DNA of 64,000 bases, from contig CAYJLV010000010.1 in NCBI GenBank assembly GCA_964371405.1, positions 42,706 to 106,705 on the forward strand, in the 5' to 3' direction. The notes under the pieces were generated by a model, which saw only the letters and a list, made by a program, of their open reading frames with translations, made no database searches and was not told the DNA's origin. Of the stretch, positions 46,512 through 55,569 are shown one piece after another (the first letter of the stretch is position 1; every line of letters begins with the position of its first letter). A program made the position numbers and the translations under genes. Origin of the DNA: JAMHWF01 sp964371405 (lineage in GTDB: Bacteria; Pseudomonadota; Gammaproteobacteria; Burkholderiales; Burkholderiaceae_C).

Positions 46512-49006
46512 CGCAGCGCCCCCTCCTGCGCCGGCGCCAGCGCGCCGGCGCTGGCGCTCGCCGCGCGCGCAGGCACGAACGACGCCGGCCGCCAGCGCCG
46601 CAACAGCAGCGCATTGCTCACCACGCTGACGCTGCTCGCCGCCATCGCCGCGCCGGCGATCACCGGGCTGAGCAGACCGAGAGCCGCGAGCGGGATGCCG
46701 ACGACGTTGTAGACGAAGGCCCAGAACAGGTTCTGCCGGATCTTGGCGTAGGTGCGGCGCGAGACGTCGATCGCGTCGCCGACCAGCGTCGGCTCGCCGC
46801 GCATCAGCGTGATGCCGGCGGTTTCCATCGCGACGTCGGTGCCGGTGGCCATCGCGATGCCGACGTCGGCGGCGGCGAGCGCCGGTGCATCGTTGATGCC
46901 GTCGCCGACCATCGCGACGACGGCGCCGTCCGCGCGCAACTGTTGCACGGCAGCGGCCTTGTCGCCGGGCAGCACCTCGGCGCGCACGTCGCCGATGCCG
47001 AGCTGCGCGGCCACGGCGCGCGCGCTGCCGGCGTTGTCGCCGGTCAGCAGCACGGTGGCGATGCCCAGTTCGTGCAGCCGCGCGACGGCGCGCCGCGCCG
47101 AAGGCTTGACGGTGTCGCCGAAGGCGAGCAGGCCCAGCACGCGCGCGCCGCCGGCCTCCTTGCGCAACAGCCACGACACGGTCCGGCCTTCGTTCTCGCA
47201 GCGCGCGGCCTCGGCCGCGAGCACGCCGGGATCGGCGCCGAGCTCGCGCAGCAACCGCTTGCTGCCGAGCGCGAGCGTGGCGCCGTCGACCTCGGCCTCG
47301 ACGCCGCGGCCGGGCAGTGCGCGCGCGTCGCGTGCGTCGGGCACGGCGATGGCGTCGGCGCCCGCCCGCGCGAGCACGGCGGCGGCGAGCGGGTGTTCGC
47401 TGTGGCGCTGCAGCGCGGCGGCGTCGCGCAGGACTTGCGCCACCGCGACGCCGGGCGCACCCTCGACGGCGACGAGCGACGGCCGGCCTTCGGTCAGCGT
47501 GCCCGTCTTGTCGAAGGCGACCGTCGTCACGGCATGCGCGACTTCGAGCGCCTGCACGTCCTTGATCAGGATGCCGTGCGTCGCGGCGACGCCGGTGCCG
47601 GCCATGATCGCCGTCGGCGTCGCCAGTCCGAGCGCGCACGGGCAGGCAATGACGAGCACGGCGACGGCGTTGATCAGCGCCGGCTCCCACTCGCCCGTCG
47701 CCAGCGCCCAGCCGGCGAAGGTGACGACGGCGATGCCCAGCACGACGGGCACGAAGACGGCGCTGACGCGGTCGACGACGCGCTGGATCGGCGCCTTGGC
47801 GGCCTGCGCCGACTCGACGAGGCGGATGATGCGCGCCAGCGTCGTCTCGGCGCCGATGGCGCGCGTCGTCACGACCAGCGCGCCGTCGGCGTTGATCGAG
47901 CCGCCGGTGACGCGGTCGCCGACGCCCTTGACGACGGGCAGGCTCTCGCCGGTGATCAGCGATTCGTCGACGTGGCTGCGGCCTTGCGTCACATCGCCGT
48001 CGACCGGCACGCGCTCGCCGGGGCGCACGACGACGACGTCGCCGACGACGACGCGCTCGACCGGCAGCTCGACCTCGCTGCCGTCGGCGCGGCGCACGCG
48101 CGCCGTCGCCGGGCGCAACGCGTTGAGCGCGCGGATCGCGTCGGCGGTCTGGCGTTTGGCGCGCGCCTCCAGCCACTTGCCCAGCAGCACCAGCGTGATG
48201 ACGGCGGCCGACGCCTCGAAGTAGAGGTGCGGATCGCCGTCGTGGCCGGCGTGGCGCCACATCAGCCAGAGCGACAGGCCGTATGCGGCCGAGGTGCCGA
48301 GCGCGACCAGCAGGTCCATGTTGCCGGCGCCGGCGCGCACCGCCTTGGCCCCGGCGATGTAGAAGCGCGCACCGAGCCAGAACTGCACCGGCGTCGCCAG
48401 CGCGAGCTGCAGCCAGGCCGGCGGCATCGCGTGCACGCCGAACAGCGCCAGCGCCATCGGCACGACGAGCGGCAGCGTCAGCGCGGCGCTCAGCGCGACG
48501 GGCCACCATGCGGGCAGCGCCGGGAGACCGCGCTGCGCGCCGGAGTCGGCGGCCGGGCTGTCGGCGGCAGCGTTCGCGCGCACCTTGTAGCCGGCCTTCT
48601 CGACCGCGGCTTCGAGCGCTGCGCGCGGCAGCGTCGACAGTGCCTGCACCATCGCGCGCTCGGTCGCCAGGTTGACCGACGCCTGAGTCACGCCCGGCAC
48701 CTTGAGCAGCGCCTTCTCGACGCGCGCGACGCACGAGGCGCAGGTCATGCCCTCGACCGCAAGAACATGCTCGCTCGTCTCGACGGCGTAGCCCGCCTTG
48801 CGCACCGCGGCGGCGAGCGCCTCGGCGGCCACGCCGGTGTCTGCCGTCACCGAAGCGCGTTCCGTCGCCAGGTTGACGCTGGCACCGCGCACGCCGGGCA
48901 CGGCGCCGAGCGACTTCTCGACGCGCAGCGCGCACGACGCGCAGGTCATGCCGCCGATCTGCAGTTGCAGGTCGTGCGAGCGGGCGGGGGGTGCGGCAAC
49001 GGTCAT
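46508..49006 (-). CDS. copA: Copper-exporting P1B-type ATPase CopA
   Basis: Inner-membrane Cu(I) pump of 832 aa. Two N-terminal metal-binding domains carry GGMTCASC (Cys22, Cys25) and EGMTCASC (Cys89, Cys92). Six to eight membrane helices follow, with the ion site CPCALGLATP, the phosphorylation motif DKTGTLTEGRP, an HP-type motif in HSEHPLAAAV, and the hinge GDGINDAPALAAADVG. The YN and MxxSS ligand positions appear in the last helices (FVYNVVGIPLAAL, MAASSVSVVSNALLL). All parts for copper transport are present. ATG 49006 follows GAGGAACTGCC. It sits behind a MerR-type promoter with a 19-base spacer and is divergent from copZ. Confidence 0.93.
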   Translation of the reverse strand: MTVAAPPARSHDLQLQIGGMTCASCALRVEKSLGAVPGVRGASVNLATERASVTADTGVAAEALAAAVRKAGYAVETSEHVLAVEGMTCASCVARVEKALLKVPGVTQASVNLATERAMVQALSTLPRAALEAAVEKAGYKVRANAAADSPAADSGAQRGLPALPAWWPVALSAALTLPLVVPMALALFGVHAMPPAWLQLALATPVQFWLGARFYIAGAKAVRAGAGNMDLLVALGTSAAYGLSLWLMWRHAGHDGDPHLYFEASAAVITLVLLGKWLEARAKRQTADAIRALNALRPATARVRRADGSEVELPVERVVVGDVVVVRPGERVPVDGDVTQGRSHVDESLITGESLPVVKGVGDRVTGGSINADGALVVTTRAIGAETTLARIIRLVESAQAAKAPIQRVVDRVSAVFVPVVLGIAVVTFAGWALATGEWEPALINAVAVLVIACPCALGLATPTAIMAGTGVAATHGILIKDVQALEVAHAVTTVAFDKTGTLTEGRPSLVAVEGAPGVAVAQVLRDAAALQRHSEHPLAAAVLARAGADAIAVPDARDARALPGRGVEAEVDGATLALGSKRLLRELGADPGVLAAEAARCENEGRTVSWLLRKEAGGARVLGLLAFGDTVKPSARRAVARLHELGIATVLLTGDNAGSARAVAAQLGIGDVRAEVLPGDKAAAVQQLRADGAVVAMVGDGINDAPALAAADVGIAMATGTDVAMETAGITLMRGEPTLVGDAIDVSRRTYAKIRQNLFWAFVYNVVGIPLAALGLLSPVIAGAAMAASSVSVVSNALLLRRWRPASFVPARAASASAGALAPAQEGALR

Positions 49007-49035
49007 GGCAGTTCCTCGACGACGGTGACGGACAG

Positions 49036-49101
49036 ATCATCGACCTTCCCACGAGGTGAAGGTCAAGGGCTTGACCTTCCCATGATGGCAAGGCGCATCA
49101 T
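49036..49101. promoter_or_regulatory. Divergent CueR-type promoter pair for copA and copZ
   Basis: Minus strand: -35 TTGACC (49066-49061), a 19-base spacer containing the GACCTTC/GAAGGTC inverted repeat (49042-49048, 49058-49064), and -10 GATGAT (49041-49036). Plus strand: -35 TTGACC (49071-49076), 19-base spacer, -10-like CATCAT (49096-49101). The two -35 boxes are parts of one perfect 10-bp palindrome GAAGGTCAAG/CTTGACCTTC (49058-49067, 49070-49079). A 19-base spacer is the hallmark of MerR/CueR activation. The plus-strand operator arm is less perfect. Confidence 0.78.
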
Positions 49102-49140
49102 GCCCGCCACTGACCCGCGTCAATGCCAGGAGACCCGACG

Positions 49141-49341
49141 ATGCTTGCCTACGAAGTGAAGGACATGACCTGCGGCCATTGCGCCAGCACGATCACCAAG
49201 GCGGTGAAGGACGCCGATCGCGGCGCAAAGCTGACGATCGACCTGGCACGGCATCGCGTCGAGGTCGAGCCCGCCGAAGCCGAAGCCGCCGAGATCGAGG
49301 ACGCGATCCGCGAAGCGGGCTACACGCCGGTGCCGGCCTGA
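49141..49341 (+). CDS. copZ: Copper chaperone CopZ (heavy-metal-associated domain)
   Basis: Single HMA-domain protein of 66 aa. The copper site is MTCGHCAS (Cys11, Cys14), followed by TITKAVKDADRGAKLTIDLA and a second half AAEIEDAIREAGYTPVP, giving the ferredoxin-like fold. It carries Cu(I) in the cytosol to CopA or CueR. The His in GHC is characteristic of CopZ-type chaperones. ATG 49141 follows AGGAGACCCGACG. Divergent from copA with a CueR-type promoter pair in between, so both respond to copper. Confidence 0.9.
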   Translation: MLAYEVKDMTCGHCASTITKAVKDADRGAKLTIDLARHRVEVEPAEAEAAEIEDAIREAGYTPVPA

Positions 49342-49353
49342 CGAGGCGGCGCG

Positions 49354-50871
49354 TCACGCTGCGGCATCCGCGCGAGGCGGCCGGCGCCGTCGCAGCCGCC
49401 GCCAGCCGGTGACGACGCCGGTCAGGCTGATGCCCAGGCCGGCGACGCTGAAGGCGACCATCCACGCGTCCCACAGCGGGCGCGTGCCGAGCAGCGCCGG
49501 CAGGTCGAAGCTGTGCAGGAAGGCGAACAGCCAGCGGCTGGCGCGCCGGGGTCCGTCGAGCACCTGCACGATGTCGCCGCTGTGCGGGTCGATCGTGATC
49601 CAGGTGGCGGCGGCATCGTCGAAGCGCAGCCGCCACGCCGGCAGCGGCCGCCCGCGCTGCCCCGTCATCGTGTGCGGCTCGCGCTCGACGTAGTAGAGGT
49701 CGTGCCGCTCGAGGCGCTGCCGCGCGACGATGCGCGCACCGGGCAGCAGCGCATGGACCGCCGCTTGCCAGCGCTCGGCCGGCACTCCGTCCGGCCGCAG
49801 CCCGCCGGCGTCGACGACATGCGGCTGCGCGCCGCTCTCGCTCCAGGCCAGCACGTGATGCACACCGCCGACGCGACGCCACTCGATCTCGCGCGCGGCG
49901 ATGCCCCGCGCGGCCAGGCGCGCGAAGACGGCCTGCGCCTCGGGCGCGTCGCCGTCGGCGCGCAGCGCGCCGCCAGCGTAGGCGGCGAGGTCGAGCCGCG
50001 CAGTGCCGCTGTCGAACAGCCTCCATGGATTGAGCGACAGCAGGCCGCTCACGACCCAGGTCAACGCGAGCACGCCGCCCGCAAGACCCAGCACGTGGTG
50101 CCAGCGCGCCGCGCGGCCGGCGTACGGCGTGCGTCGGCCGCTGCGATACGGTGCGCCGAAGCGCCAGCGCCACACACCGACGACGAGGCCGGCCGCCGCC
50201 AGCACGCTGCCGGCGATCGACAGCGCAATGACGATCCCGGACCACCATCCGTCGAGCGGCCCGCCACGCAGCACGTAGAGCCAGTGCAGCCACGCGCCGA
50301 GCCAGCCCCAGGTGCGCTCGGCGCGCGTCGCGTCGCGCACGATCTCGCCGGTGCGGCTGCTGACGTAGAGCCAGCGACCGGCCAGCGCGCCGCCGTCGAC
50401 GGCCATGCGATGCAACGGCCGGTGCGCGTCGAGAGCGCGTGAATGCGTCCACGCGTCCTCGACGACACTGCCGAGGTCGCGCACCGCCGCGTCGGGCCCG
50501 GCGAAGTGGCGCGCCGCATGCAAAGCGTCGTCGACGCCGGCGCCGCCGATGCGCCGGCCGCTGCGCGCGTCGACGGCGACCTGACGCCGGGCGCCGTCGC
50601 CCAACACGTAGGTCGGCACGCCGCCGATACTGGTCAGCCTCCACGTCGCGCGCGGCGACGCCGATGCGAAGCCGGCCGCATCGAGCGCCTGCGCCAGCGG
50701 CACGCAGCAGCGCGCAGCGTCGAGCGCCGGCAGGCCGGCGCGGCGTTCGTCATCGCTGAGCTTCGGATAGCCGACATAGAGCATCACGGCGCCCGAGACG
50801 AACCACATTGCCATCAGCACACACAGCCCGATCCCGAGCCAGCGGTGCAACAGATAGATCCAGCGCTTCAT
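49354..50871 (-). CDS. PepSY-associated membrane protein
   Basis: Inner-membrane protein of 505 aa with about four membrane helices: near 10-34 (LGIGLCVLMAMWFVSGAVML), about 195-245, 260-285, and the end (MVAFSVAGLGISLTGVVTGW). Between them are two PepSY-like beta domains (VPTYVLGDGARRQVAVDA, TWITIDPHSGDIVQVLD). Relatives sit next to TonB receptors and often act as ferric-siderophore reductases or assembly factors. Here the receptor gene ends 26 bases upstream. ATG 50871. Paired histidines in the helices (LLHRWLG, RWHHVLG) could bind haem. The last codons are Arg-rich. Confidence 0.82.
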   Translation of the reverse strand: MKRWIYLLHRWLGIGLCVLMAMWFVSGAVMLYVGYPKLSDDERRAGLPALDAARCCVPLAQALDAAGFASASPRATWRLTSIGGVPTYVLGDGARRQVAVDARSGRRIGGAGVDDALHAARHFAGPDAAVRDLGSVVEDAWTHSRALDAHRPLHRMAVDGGALAGRWLYVSSRTGEIVRDATRAERTWGWLGAWLHWLYVLRGGPLDGWWSGIVIALSIAGSVLAAAGLVVGVWRWRFGAPYRSGRRTPYAGRAARWHHVLGLAGGVLALTWVVSGLLSLNPWRLFDSGTARLDLAAYAGGALRADGDAPEAQAVFARLAARGIAAREIEWRRVGGVHHVLAWSESGAQPHVVDAGGLRPDGVPAERWQAAVHALLPGARIVARQRLERHDLYYVEREPHTMTGQRGRPLPAWRLRFDDAAATWITIDPHSGDIVQVLDGPRRASRWLFAFLHSFDLPALLGTRPLWDAWMVAFSVAGLGISLTGVVTGWRRLRRRRPPRADAAA

Positions 50872-50897
50872 CACCCTGCCCCCCGGTTCCGCGACCG

Positions 50898-53087
50898 TCA
50901 GAACGACCAGTCGGCGCTGAGCCGCACGGTGCGCGGCGCGCCGAGAACGGCCATGTTGCTGCCGACGCTTGCCGCATAGCTGCGGTCGGCCAGGTTGTCG
51001 ACACGCAGGCGCACCAGCGTGCGGGGGGCGGCGCGCCACACAGCGCCGGCGCCGAAGAGGTCGTAGGCGCCGTCGTCGATCGTGTTGGCCGTGTTGGCGT
51101 AGCGGCGTCCCACGCGGCGCCAGTCGAGCGACAGCGTGAGCGCGGGCGTCACCTGCCATGCCGCCGCGAGGCCGGCGATCCAGTCGGGCACGTTGGGCGG
51201 CGTGTTGCCCGCGCGCGAGACGGTGCCGGCTGCCGTCGACTCGACGAAGTCGTCGTAGCGCGCGTCGGTGTAGCTCAGGTGGCCGGCGAACTGCCAGGCC
51301 GCCGCGAGCCGCCAGTTCGCCGCCAGCTCGATGCCGCGGCTCGTCTGCGCGCCGACGGGCAGCACGTTGTTGCGGTCGTCGGGGTCCGTCATCGCGAGGT
51401 TCTTGCGCCGGATCTCGTAGACGGCGACGGTGGCCTCGCCGCGGCCGTCGTCGAACGCAGCCTTGCTGCCCACCTCGAGCTGGCGGCCGCGCGTGAGCTC
51501 GAAGTCGCGCAACGCGCTGTAGCCGGCCGTCGCAAGCACGCCCGACGGCGGATCGGCGGCCGTGCTGAACTGCACGTAGACCTGCCACGCCGGCGACAAG
51601 TCGCGCACGACGCCGACGCGGCCGGTCACGGGCGCGAAGCGCGTCTCGAACAGCGCCGGATTGGTCGGCGTCACCGCGCGGTGGTTCGTGACGCCGAGCG
51701 CGATGCGGTCGGCGCGCACACCCGTCGTCAGCGCCCAGCCCGGCGCGAGCTCGGTGCGGTTCTCCGCGAAGACGGCGAACGTGTGCAGCCGGTTCGTCGC
51801 ACCCGGCGTGTAGACCCGCGCGATGCCCGGCAGCGACCAGAACGACAGCGGCGCCGGCGCGTAGGGGTCGGTGGTGTCGAACGGGCCGGCGACGCTGAGC
51901 GGATGGCGCGTCTGGCGGTTGTAGCTCCAGTCCCAGCCGAGCGCGAAGTCCGACTTCAGGCCGGCCAGCGTCGCGGCGAGCGTCGCCTCGCCGCGGCTGC
52001 CCCACACCTGCTGGTCGTGGCGCTGCAGGAACGCGTTGGAGCGCCGCACGCCCGTGTTGCCGGCGACGAAGGTGTAGGTCTCGACGTTGTCGTAGTCGCG
52101 CAGCGCCGCGTAGTGGTACAGCGTGTGCGTCAGACGCGTCGCCGGCTCGGGCCGCGCCTCGAGGATGGAGCGCAGCCACGTCACGTCCTGCTGGTAGCGG
52201 CCGTCGTGGGCGTTGTAGTTGACGCCGCGCGTGCGCGGGTCGATCGCAATGCGGCCTTGGACGTTGCCTGCCGCGTCGCGCAGCAACGGCGTGCCCCAGT
52301 AGGGCTGCGCCACGCGCTCGTGCTGCTGTTCGACGGCCAGCGTGTGCGCGACGCGCGCCGCCAGCGGCGCGCGCCACGACGCGGCGGCCTGCCAGGCGTC
52401 GCGGTCCTCGCCGAGGGCCCAGTGCGCGCCGCGCGTCCCGTTGAGGTCGAGCCTCACGACGTGCGGGTCGGCACCGTCGGCGCCGAGGGCGCGTTGCAGC
52501 CCCAGCGCGAGCTGGCGCGGATCTCCCGCACCGAGTCGCAGTTGCGTGAGCTCGCCCTGCCCGTCGGCGATCTTCGTGATCACGTTGATCGAGCCGCCGA
52601 CCGCGCCCGAGCCGTGCAGGAAGCCCGACGCGCCGCCGATCGCCTCGACGCGCTCGACGATCCAGCTGTCGACCGGGCGCGCCGCGATGGCGTCGTATTG
52701 CACCGTGATGCCGTTGTAGAGCTGACTCAGGCTCGACGATCCGAAGCCGCGATAGAACACGGAGCCCGGCGCGCCGGGTTGCGCCGACCACGTAACGCCC
52801 GGAACGGCACGCAGGATTGCCTGCGTGTCGGCCGCACCCATCGCGTCGATCTCGGCACGATCGACGACGCTCACGCTGGCCGGCGTGGCGCGCACCGTGA
52901 GGCCCAGGCGCGATGTCGACGTCGGACGCTCGTCGAGCTTGCGCGGTGCGACCTGCGCGCTGATCTCGACGCGCTCGAGTTCGGCCGCGGCGACCGGCGG
53001 CGGTATGGGCTGGGACTGCGCCGGCTGGCACAGGGCGAGGGCGGCGCCCGCGACGGCCGCGGGCAATGCAGGAGTTCGGATCGACAT
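50898..53087 (-). CDS. TonB-dependent outer-membrane receptor
   Basis: Receptor of 729 aa. Signal peptide (ALPAAVAGAALALCQPAQSQP), a plug domain at about 40-190 (SVVDRAEIDAMGAADTQAIL, GVTWSAQPGAPGSVFYRGFG, VERVEAIGGASGFLHGSGAV, INVITK), then a 22-strand-type barrel ending in the C-terminal aromatic SADWSF. The TonB box is probably ERVEISA. It resembles ferric-siderophore or ferric-citrate receptors. The adjacent copper genes and DUF2946 leave open a copper/metallophore ligand (OprC-like). The start is ATG 53087. Upstream of it, 131 bases separate the DUF2946 gene. No clear Fur box was found by eye. Confidence 0.88.
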   Translation of the reverse strand: MSIRTPALPAAVAGAALALCQPAQSQPIPPPVAAAELERVEISAQVAPRKLDERPTSTSRLGLTVRATPASVSVVDRAEIDAMGAADTQAILRAVPGVTWSAQPGAPGSVFYRGFGSSSLSQLYNGITVQYDAIAARPVDSWIVERVEAIGGASGFLHGSGAVGGSINVITKIADGQGELTQLRLGAGDPRQLALGLQRALGADGADPHVVRLDLNGTRGAHWALGEDRDAWQAAASWRAPLAARVAHTLAVEQQHERVAQPYWGTPLLRDAAGNVQGRIAIDPRTRGVNYNAHDGRYQQDVTWLRSILEARPEPATRLTHTLYHYAALRDYDNVETYTFVAGNTGVRRSNAFLQRHDQQVWGSRGEATLAATLAGLKSDFALGWDWSYNRQTRHPLSVAGPFDTTDPYAPAPLSFWSLPGIARVYTPGATNRLHTFAVFAENRTELAPGWALTTGVRADRIALGVTNHRAVTPTNPALFETRFAPVTGRVGVVRDLSPAWQVYVQFSTAADPPSGVLATAGYSALRDFELTRGRQLEVGSKAAFDDGRGEATVAVYEIRRKNLAMTDPDDRNNVLPVGAQTSRGIELAANWRLAAAWQFAGHLSYTDARYDDFVESTAAGTVSRAGNTPPNVPDWIAGLAAAWQVTPALTLSLDWRRVGRRYANTANTIDDGAYDLFGAGAVWRAAPRTLVRLRVDNLADRSYAASVGSNMAVLGAPRTVRLSADWSF

Positions 53088-53218
53088 GTCGACAAGGTCT
53101 CGCAGGGTTCGTCGGTGCGGGCCGTGCAACGCGGCACGGGACGCAGGGCCGCGTGCCCGGGCGCGCCCATGCGCACCCGAAGCGTCGGGGCCGGATCAAG
53201 CCCGGACGGGGCCGGGAA

Positions 53219-53593
53219 TCAGACGAACCGCGGTGGCGCGCGAGGCTGCGCGCTCACCCACGCATGCAACGTGCGCGGAGCGGCGAGAAAAGCGACAGGC
53301 AAGCCATCGCCGAGGTCGAGACGGAGTGTGGACCCGGCCGGGGCCGCCGGAGGCAGCGCGACGCCGTCGGCGTGCAGCGTGCAGTAGGGGCAGTGCTCGA
53401 ACGGATGGGCGCCGCCGTGCGGCGCCGGCGTCGCGTCGCCGCGCACGCTGTCGTCGACGCGGCAGACATCGGACGCCGAGATCGCGGCGCGGGCCGAAAC
53501 CGCATGCGACAACGCTGGCGCCAACGCGGCCACCAGGAGCGCCACGACGGCGAACCAGGCCGAGATGACGCGTGACGCTCGGGCGGGCAGCAT
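53219..53593 (-). CDS. DUF2946 family exported protein
   Basis: Protein of 124 aa. N-terminal hydrophobic segment VISAWFAVVALLVAALAPALSHAV, then a short domain with Cys (SDVCRVDD) and the family pattern HPFEHCPYCTLHAD. His/Cys content suggests metal binding. DUF2946 genes typically lie next to TonB receptors and PepSY proteins in copper- or iron-responsive loci, as here. The start is ATG 53593. It probably heads the operon DUF2946, TonB receptor, PepSY. Biochemical function unknown. Confidence 0.82.
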   Translation of the reverse strand: MLPARASRVISAWFAVVALLVAALAPALSHAVSARAAISASDVCRVDDSVRGDATPAPHGGAHPFEHCPYCTLHADGVALPPAAPAGSTLRLDLGDGLPVAFLAAPRTLHAWVSAQPRAPPRFV

Positions 53594-53757
53594 GCGTGCG
53601 ATTCTAGGCCGGCGCCGACGTGTCGAACACTGACCAGATCAAGTCCGCGAGGCGCTCTTGCCGACCGTTCCGCATGCGGATCGGTCGGTGCGCGCGCCGT
53701 CGAACGCAAGGCAGACGCCGGCCCGACAGTTCGCGCCGGCGCCCTGCCGTTCAAGCG

Positions 53758-54207
53758 TCAGTAGCGGCCTTGCTGCGGCGCGCCTTGCTGCATCGAGCCG
53801 CGCTGCGTGTGCCCCGGATCGCGCGCCGCCTGGTAGCTCTGCTTCGCCTGGTCCTTGCACATCTTCTGAGCGTCGCCCTGCTGGTCTTCGCAGCGTTCCT
53901 TGGCGACTTCGTACTCGCCTTCGGCCTTGACCTGGGCCGCCTTGGCGCGGTCGCGGTCGCTGCCCGACACGCGGAAGTCGAGCTCGGCCTTGGCCGTCTT
54001 CTCCTTGGCCTTGGCCGTGGCTTCGCAGACATCCTCGGCGTTGCCGCTCAGCGATTCGCAGGCCTTCTTGTCGGCCTTGGCCTGTGCCTCGATGGCCTGT
54101 TCGGCGGCATTCTTCTGCTCGCGCGACATCGGCGAACCGCCTTGCGCGAACGACGCCGACACGGTCAGCAGACCGGCCAGCAGCAATGAGGTCTTGAGCG
54201 TCTTCAT
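53758..54207 (-). CDS. Small Cys-containing periplasmic protein
   Basis: Protein of 149 aa with signal peptide KTLKTSLLLAGLLTVSASFA. The rest is a charged helical chain with paired Cys: KADKKACESLSGNAEDVCEA, AKERCEDQQGDAQKMCKDQA, separated by Lys/Ala-rich helices (TAKAKEKTAKAELDFRVSG). The C-terminus is Gln/Gly-rich (GSMQQGAPQQGRY). The four Cys in CxnC pairs suggest two disulfides bracing helices. Similar proteins of unknown function are common in Burkholderiales. ATG 54207 follows GAAGGAGTC. Stands alone, with 164 bases to DUF2946 and 135 to NnrS holding nothing recognised. Confidence 0.8.
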   Translation of the reverse strand: MKTLKTSLLLAGLLTVSASFAQGGSPMSREQKNAAEQAIEAQAKADKKACESLSGNAEDVCEATAKAKEKTAKAELDFRVSGSDRDRAKAAQVKAEGEYEVAKERCEDQQGDAQKMCKDQAKQSYQAARDPGHTQRGSMQQGAPQQGRY

Positions 54208-54342
54208 GCATGACTCCTTCGGTAGCGTTTCGGTGAGGAGGAGTCTGGCGTCGCGCTCGGCCACGGCCCATCAGCACATGTCGCGGCGTCGGGTCAGCAG
54301 CCTCCTACGGTGCCGCGCTCGACGCAGCGAACGGGCTGCGCG

Positions 54343-55542
54343 TCATTCACGCTCGCGCGGCAAGCTCGGCTCCACCAGCACGGAGCCGAACTGCACCAGG
54401 TAGGCCACGAAGGCGGCGGCCCACAACAGCGCGGCCAGCGCCACCACCTGCGGGGGCAGGCCGTGCATGGTGGCGGCCAGGCGCAGCACCGCGGCGACAA
54501 AGACGAGCACGCCGGCAGCGAGCAGCAGCGGCGGAACCACGAGCGCGCGCCCGGTATGGCGCAGCGCCACGCGCGTCATCAGGCTGAGCATCATCAGGCC
54601 CAGCGCACCAACAGTGAAAGCGTGCAGCCAGGCCGCCTCGGGCAACGGGGCGCCCAGACCGGCCGCGGCCACGAGCATCAACGCGAACAGCAGCCACGCG
54701 AACCCGAGGTGCATTCCCAGCAGCAGCGGCTGATCGGCCACGCGCCAGCCGCGCCAGCGCGCGACGCATGCAGTCTGGGCGGCGACACAGGCCAGCGCCA
54801 GCGCGCCGACGGCGATCCGCGGCGCGCCACCGACATCGGCCGCGGCGAGCGCTACCAGCAGCGCGACCGCCGAGGCTTCGAGCGGCAACAGTGCGCGCAC
54901 GGGTGCGCCGCGGCCAAGTTCGTGCAGCGCGGTGCCGGTGAAGACGCGGGTCAGCAAGCTGCCCTTCAGCACGAACAGCACCGTCAACGTCCACACGGCC
55001 GCATGCAGCGCGCGCTGCGCGCTGTGCACGTCGCCGGACTGCACCGCGACGTGGTACGCGAGGTTGGCCGTCGCGAACGCCAGCAGGATCGGCAGCAGCA
55101 GGCGGTACAGCCGGTTCGGCACGCGCCACAGAGGCGGCGTGATCCAGCCCAGCAGCAACAGCCAGAGCAGCAGATCGGCCCCCGCGACCACGGACGCCGG
55201 CAGCCACGGCGCGCCCCAGAAGCCCGCGCGACCGAGCAGCCACGCCGCGACGAACGCCGCCGTCGGCACCGCGCCGGCTTCGGGCATGCCGGCCCAGCTC
55301 GGCAGCGCCGTCAGCAAGGTGCCGAAGACGATGGCGACGGCAAATCCGAACACCATCTCGTGCCCGTGCCACAGCACCGGGCCGCCTGATTCCTGGAGGT
55401 CGACGAAGCCGAAGAATGCCCCGGCGCCGCCGGCCGCCAGCAGCGGCGCATACAGCGCGCCGAGCAGGTAGAAGGGGCGGAACGGGCTGGCCAGCAGCGG
55501 CACAGCCGCGAGTCGTTGCGACCAGCGGGACGGGTTCGGCAC
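54343..55542 (-). CDS. nnrS: NnrS family membrane protein
   Basis: Integral membrane protein of 399 aa with about 12 hydrophobic helices. Family landmarks are FRPFYLLGALYAPLLAAGG, GPVLWHGHEMVFGFAVAIV (haem/copper His ligands), LTALPSWAGM, LLGMHLGFAWLLFALML, LHAFTVGALGLMMLSLMTRVALRHTGR. NnrS is a haem- and copper-containing protein linked to relief of nitric-oxide stress. The start is a GTG at 55542 because no ATG fits the conserved N-terminus. Its ribosome-binding site is weak. The neighbours (copper genes, IOR operon) give no denitrification context. Confidence 0.88.
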   Translation of the reverse strand: MPNPSRWSQRLAAVPLLASPFRPFYLLGALYAPLLAAGGAGAFFGFVDLQESGGPVLWHGHEMVFGFAVAIVFGTLLTALPSWAGMPEAGAVPTAAFVAAWLLGRAGFWGAPWLPASVVAGADLLLWLLLLGWITPPLWRVPNRLYRLLLPILLAFATANLAYHVAVQSGDVHSAQRALHAAVWTLTVLFVLKGSLLTRVFTGTALHELGRGAPVRALLPLEASAVALLVALAAADVGGAPRIAVGALALACVAAQTACVARWRGWRVADQPLLLGMHLGFAWLLFALMLVAAAGLGAPLPEAAWLHAFTVGALGLMMLSLMTRVALRHTGRALVVPPLLLAAGVLVFVAAVLRLAATMHGLPPQVVALAALLWAAAFVAYLVQFGSVLVEPSLPRERE

Positions 55543-55569
55543 GCCGCTAGTGTGCGGGCTTTCGGCCGG

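Noticed and set aside
46484..49159. 891-aa open frame on the plus strand
   Set aside because: Exactly antisense to copA and cueR, whose motifs are unambiguous.
49354..53199. Single 1281-aa protein joining the PepSY frame and upstream DNA
   Set aside because: The frame is merely open. The upstream part is out of frame with the clear TonB receptor, and a proper ATG for the PepSY protein lies at 50871.
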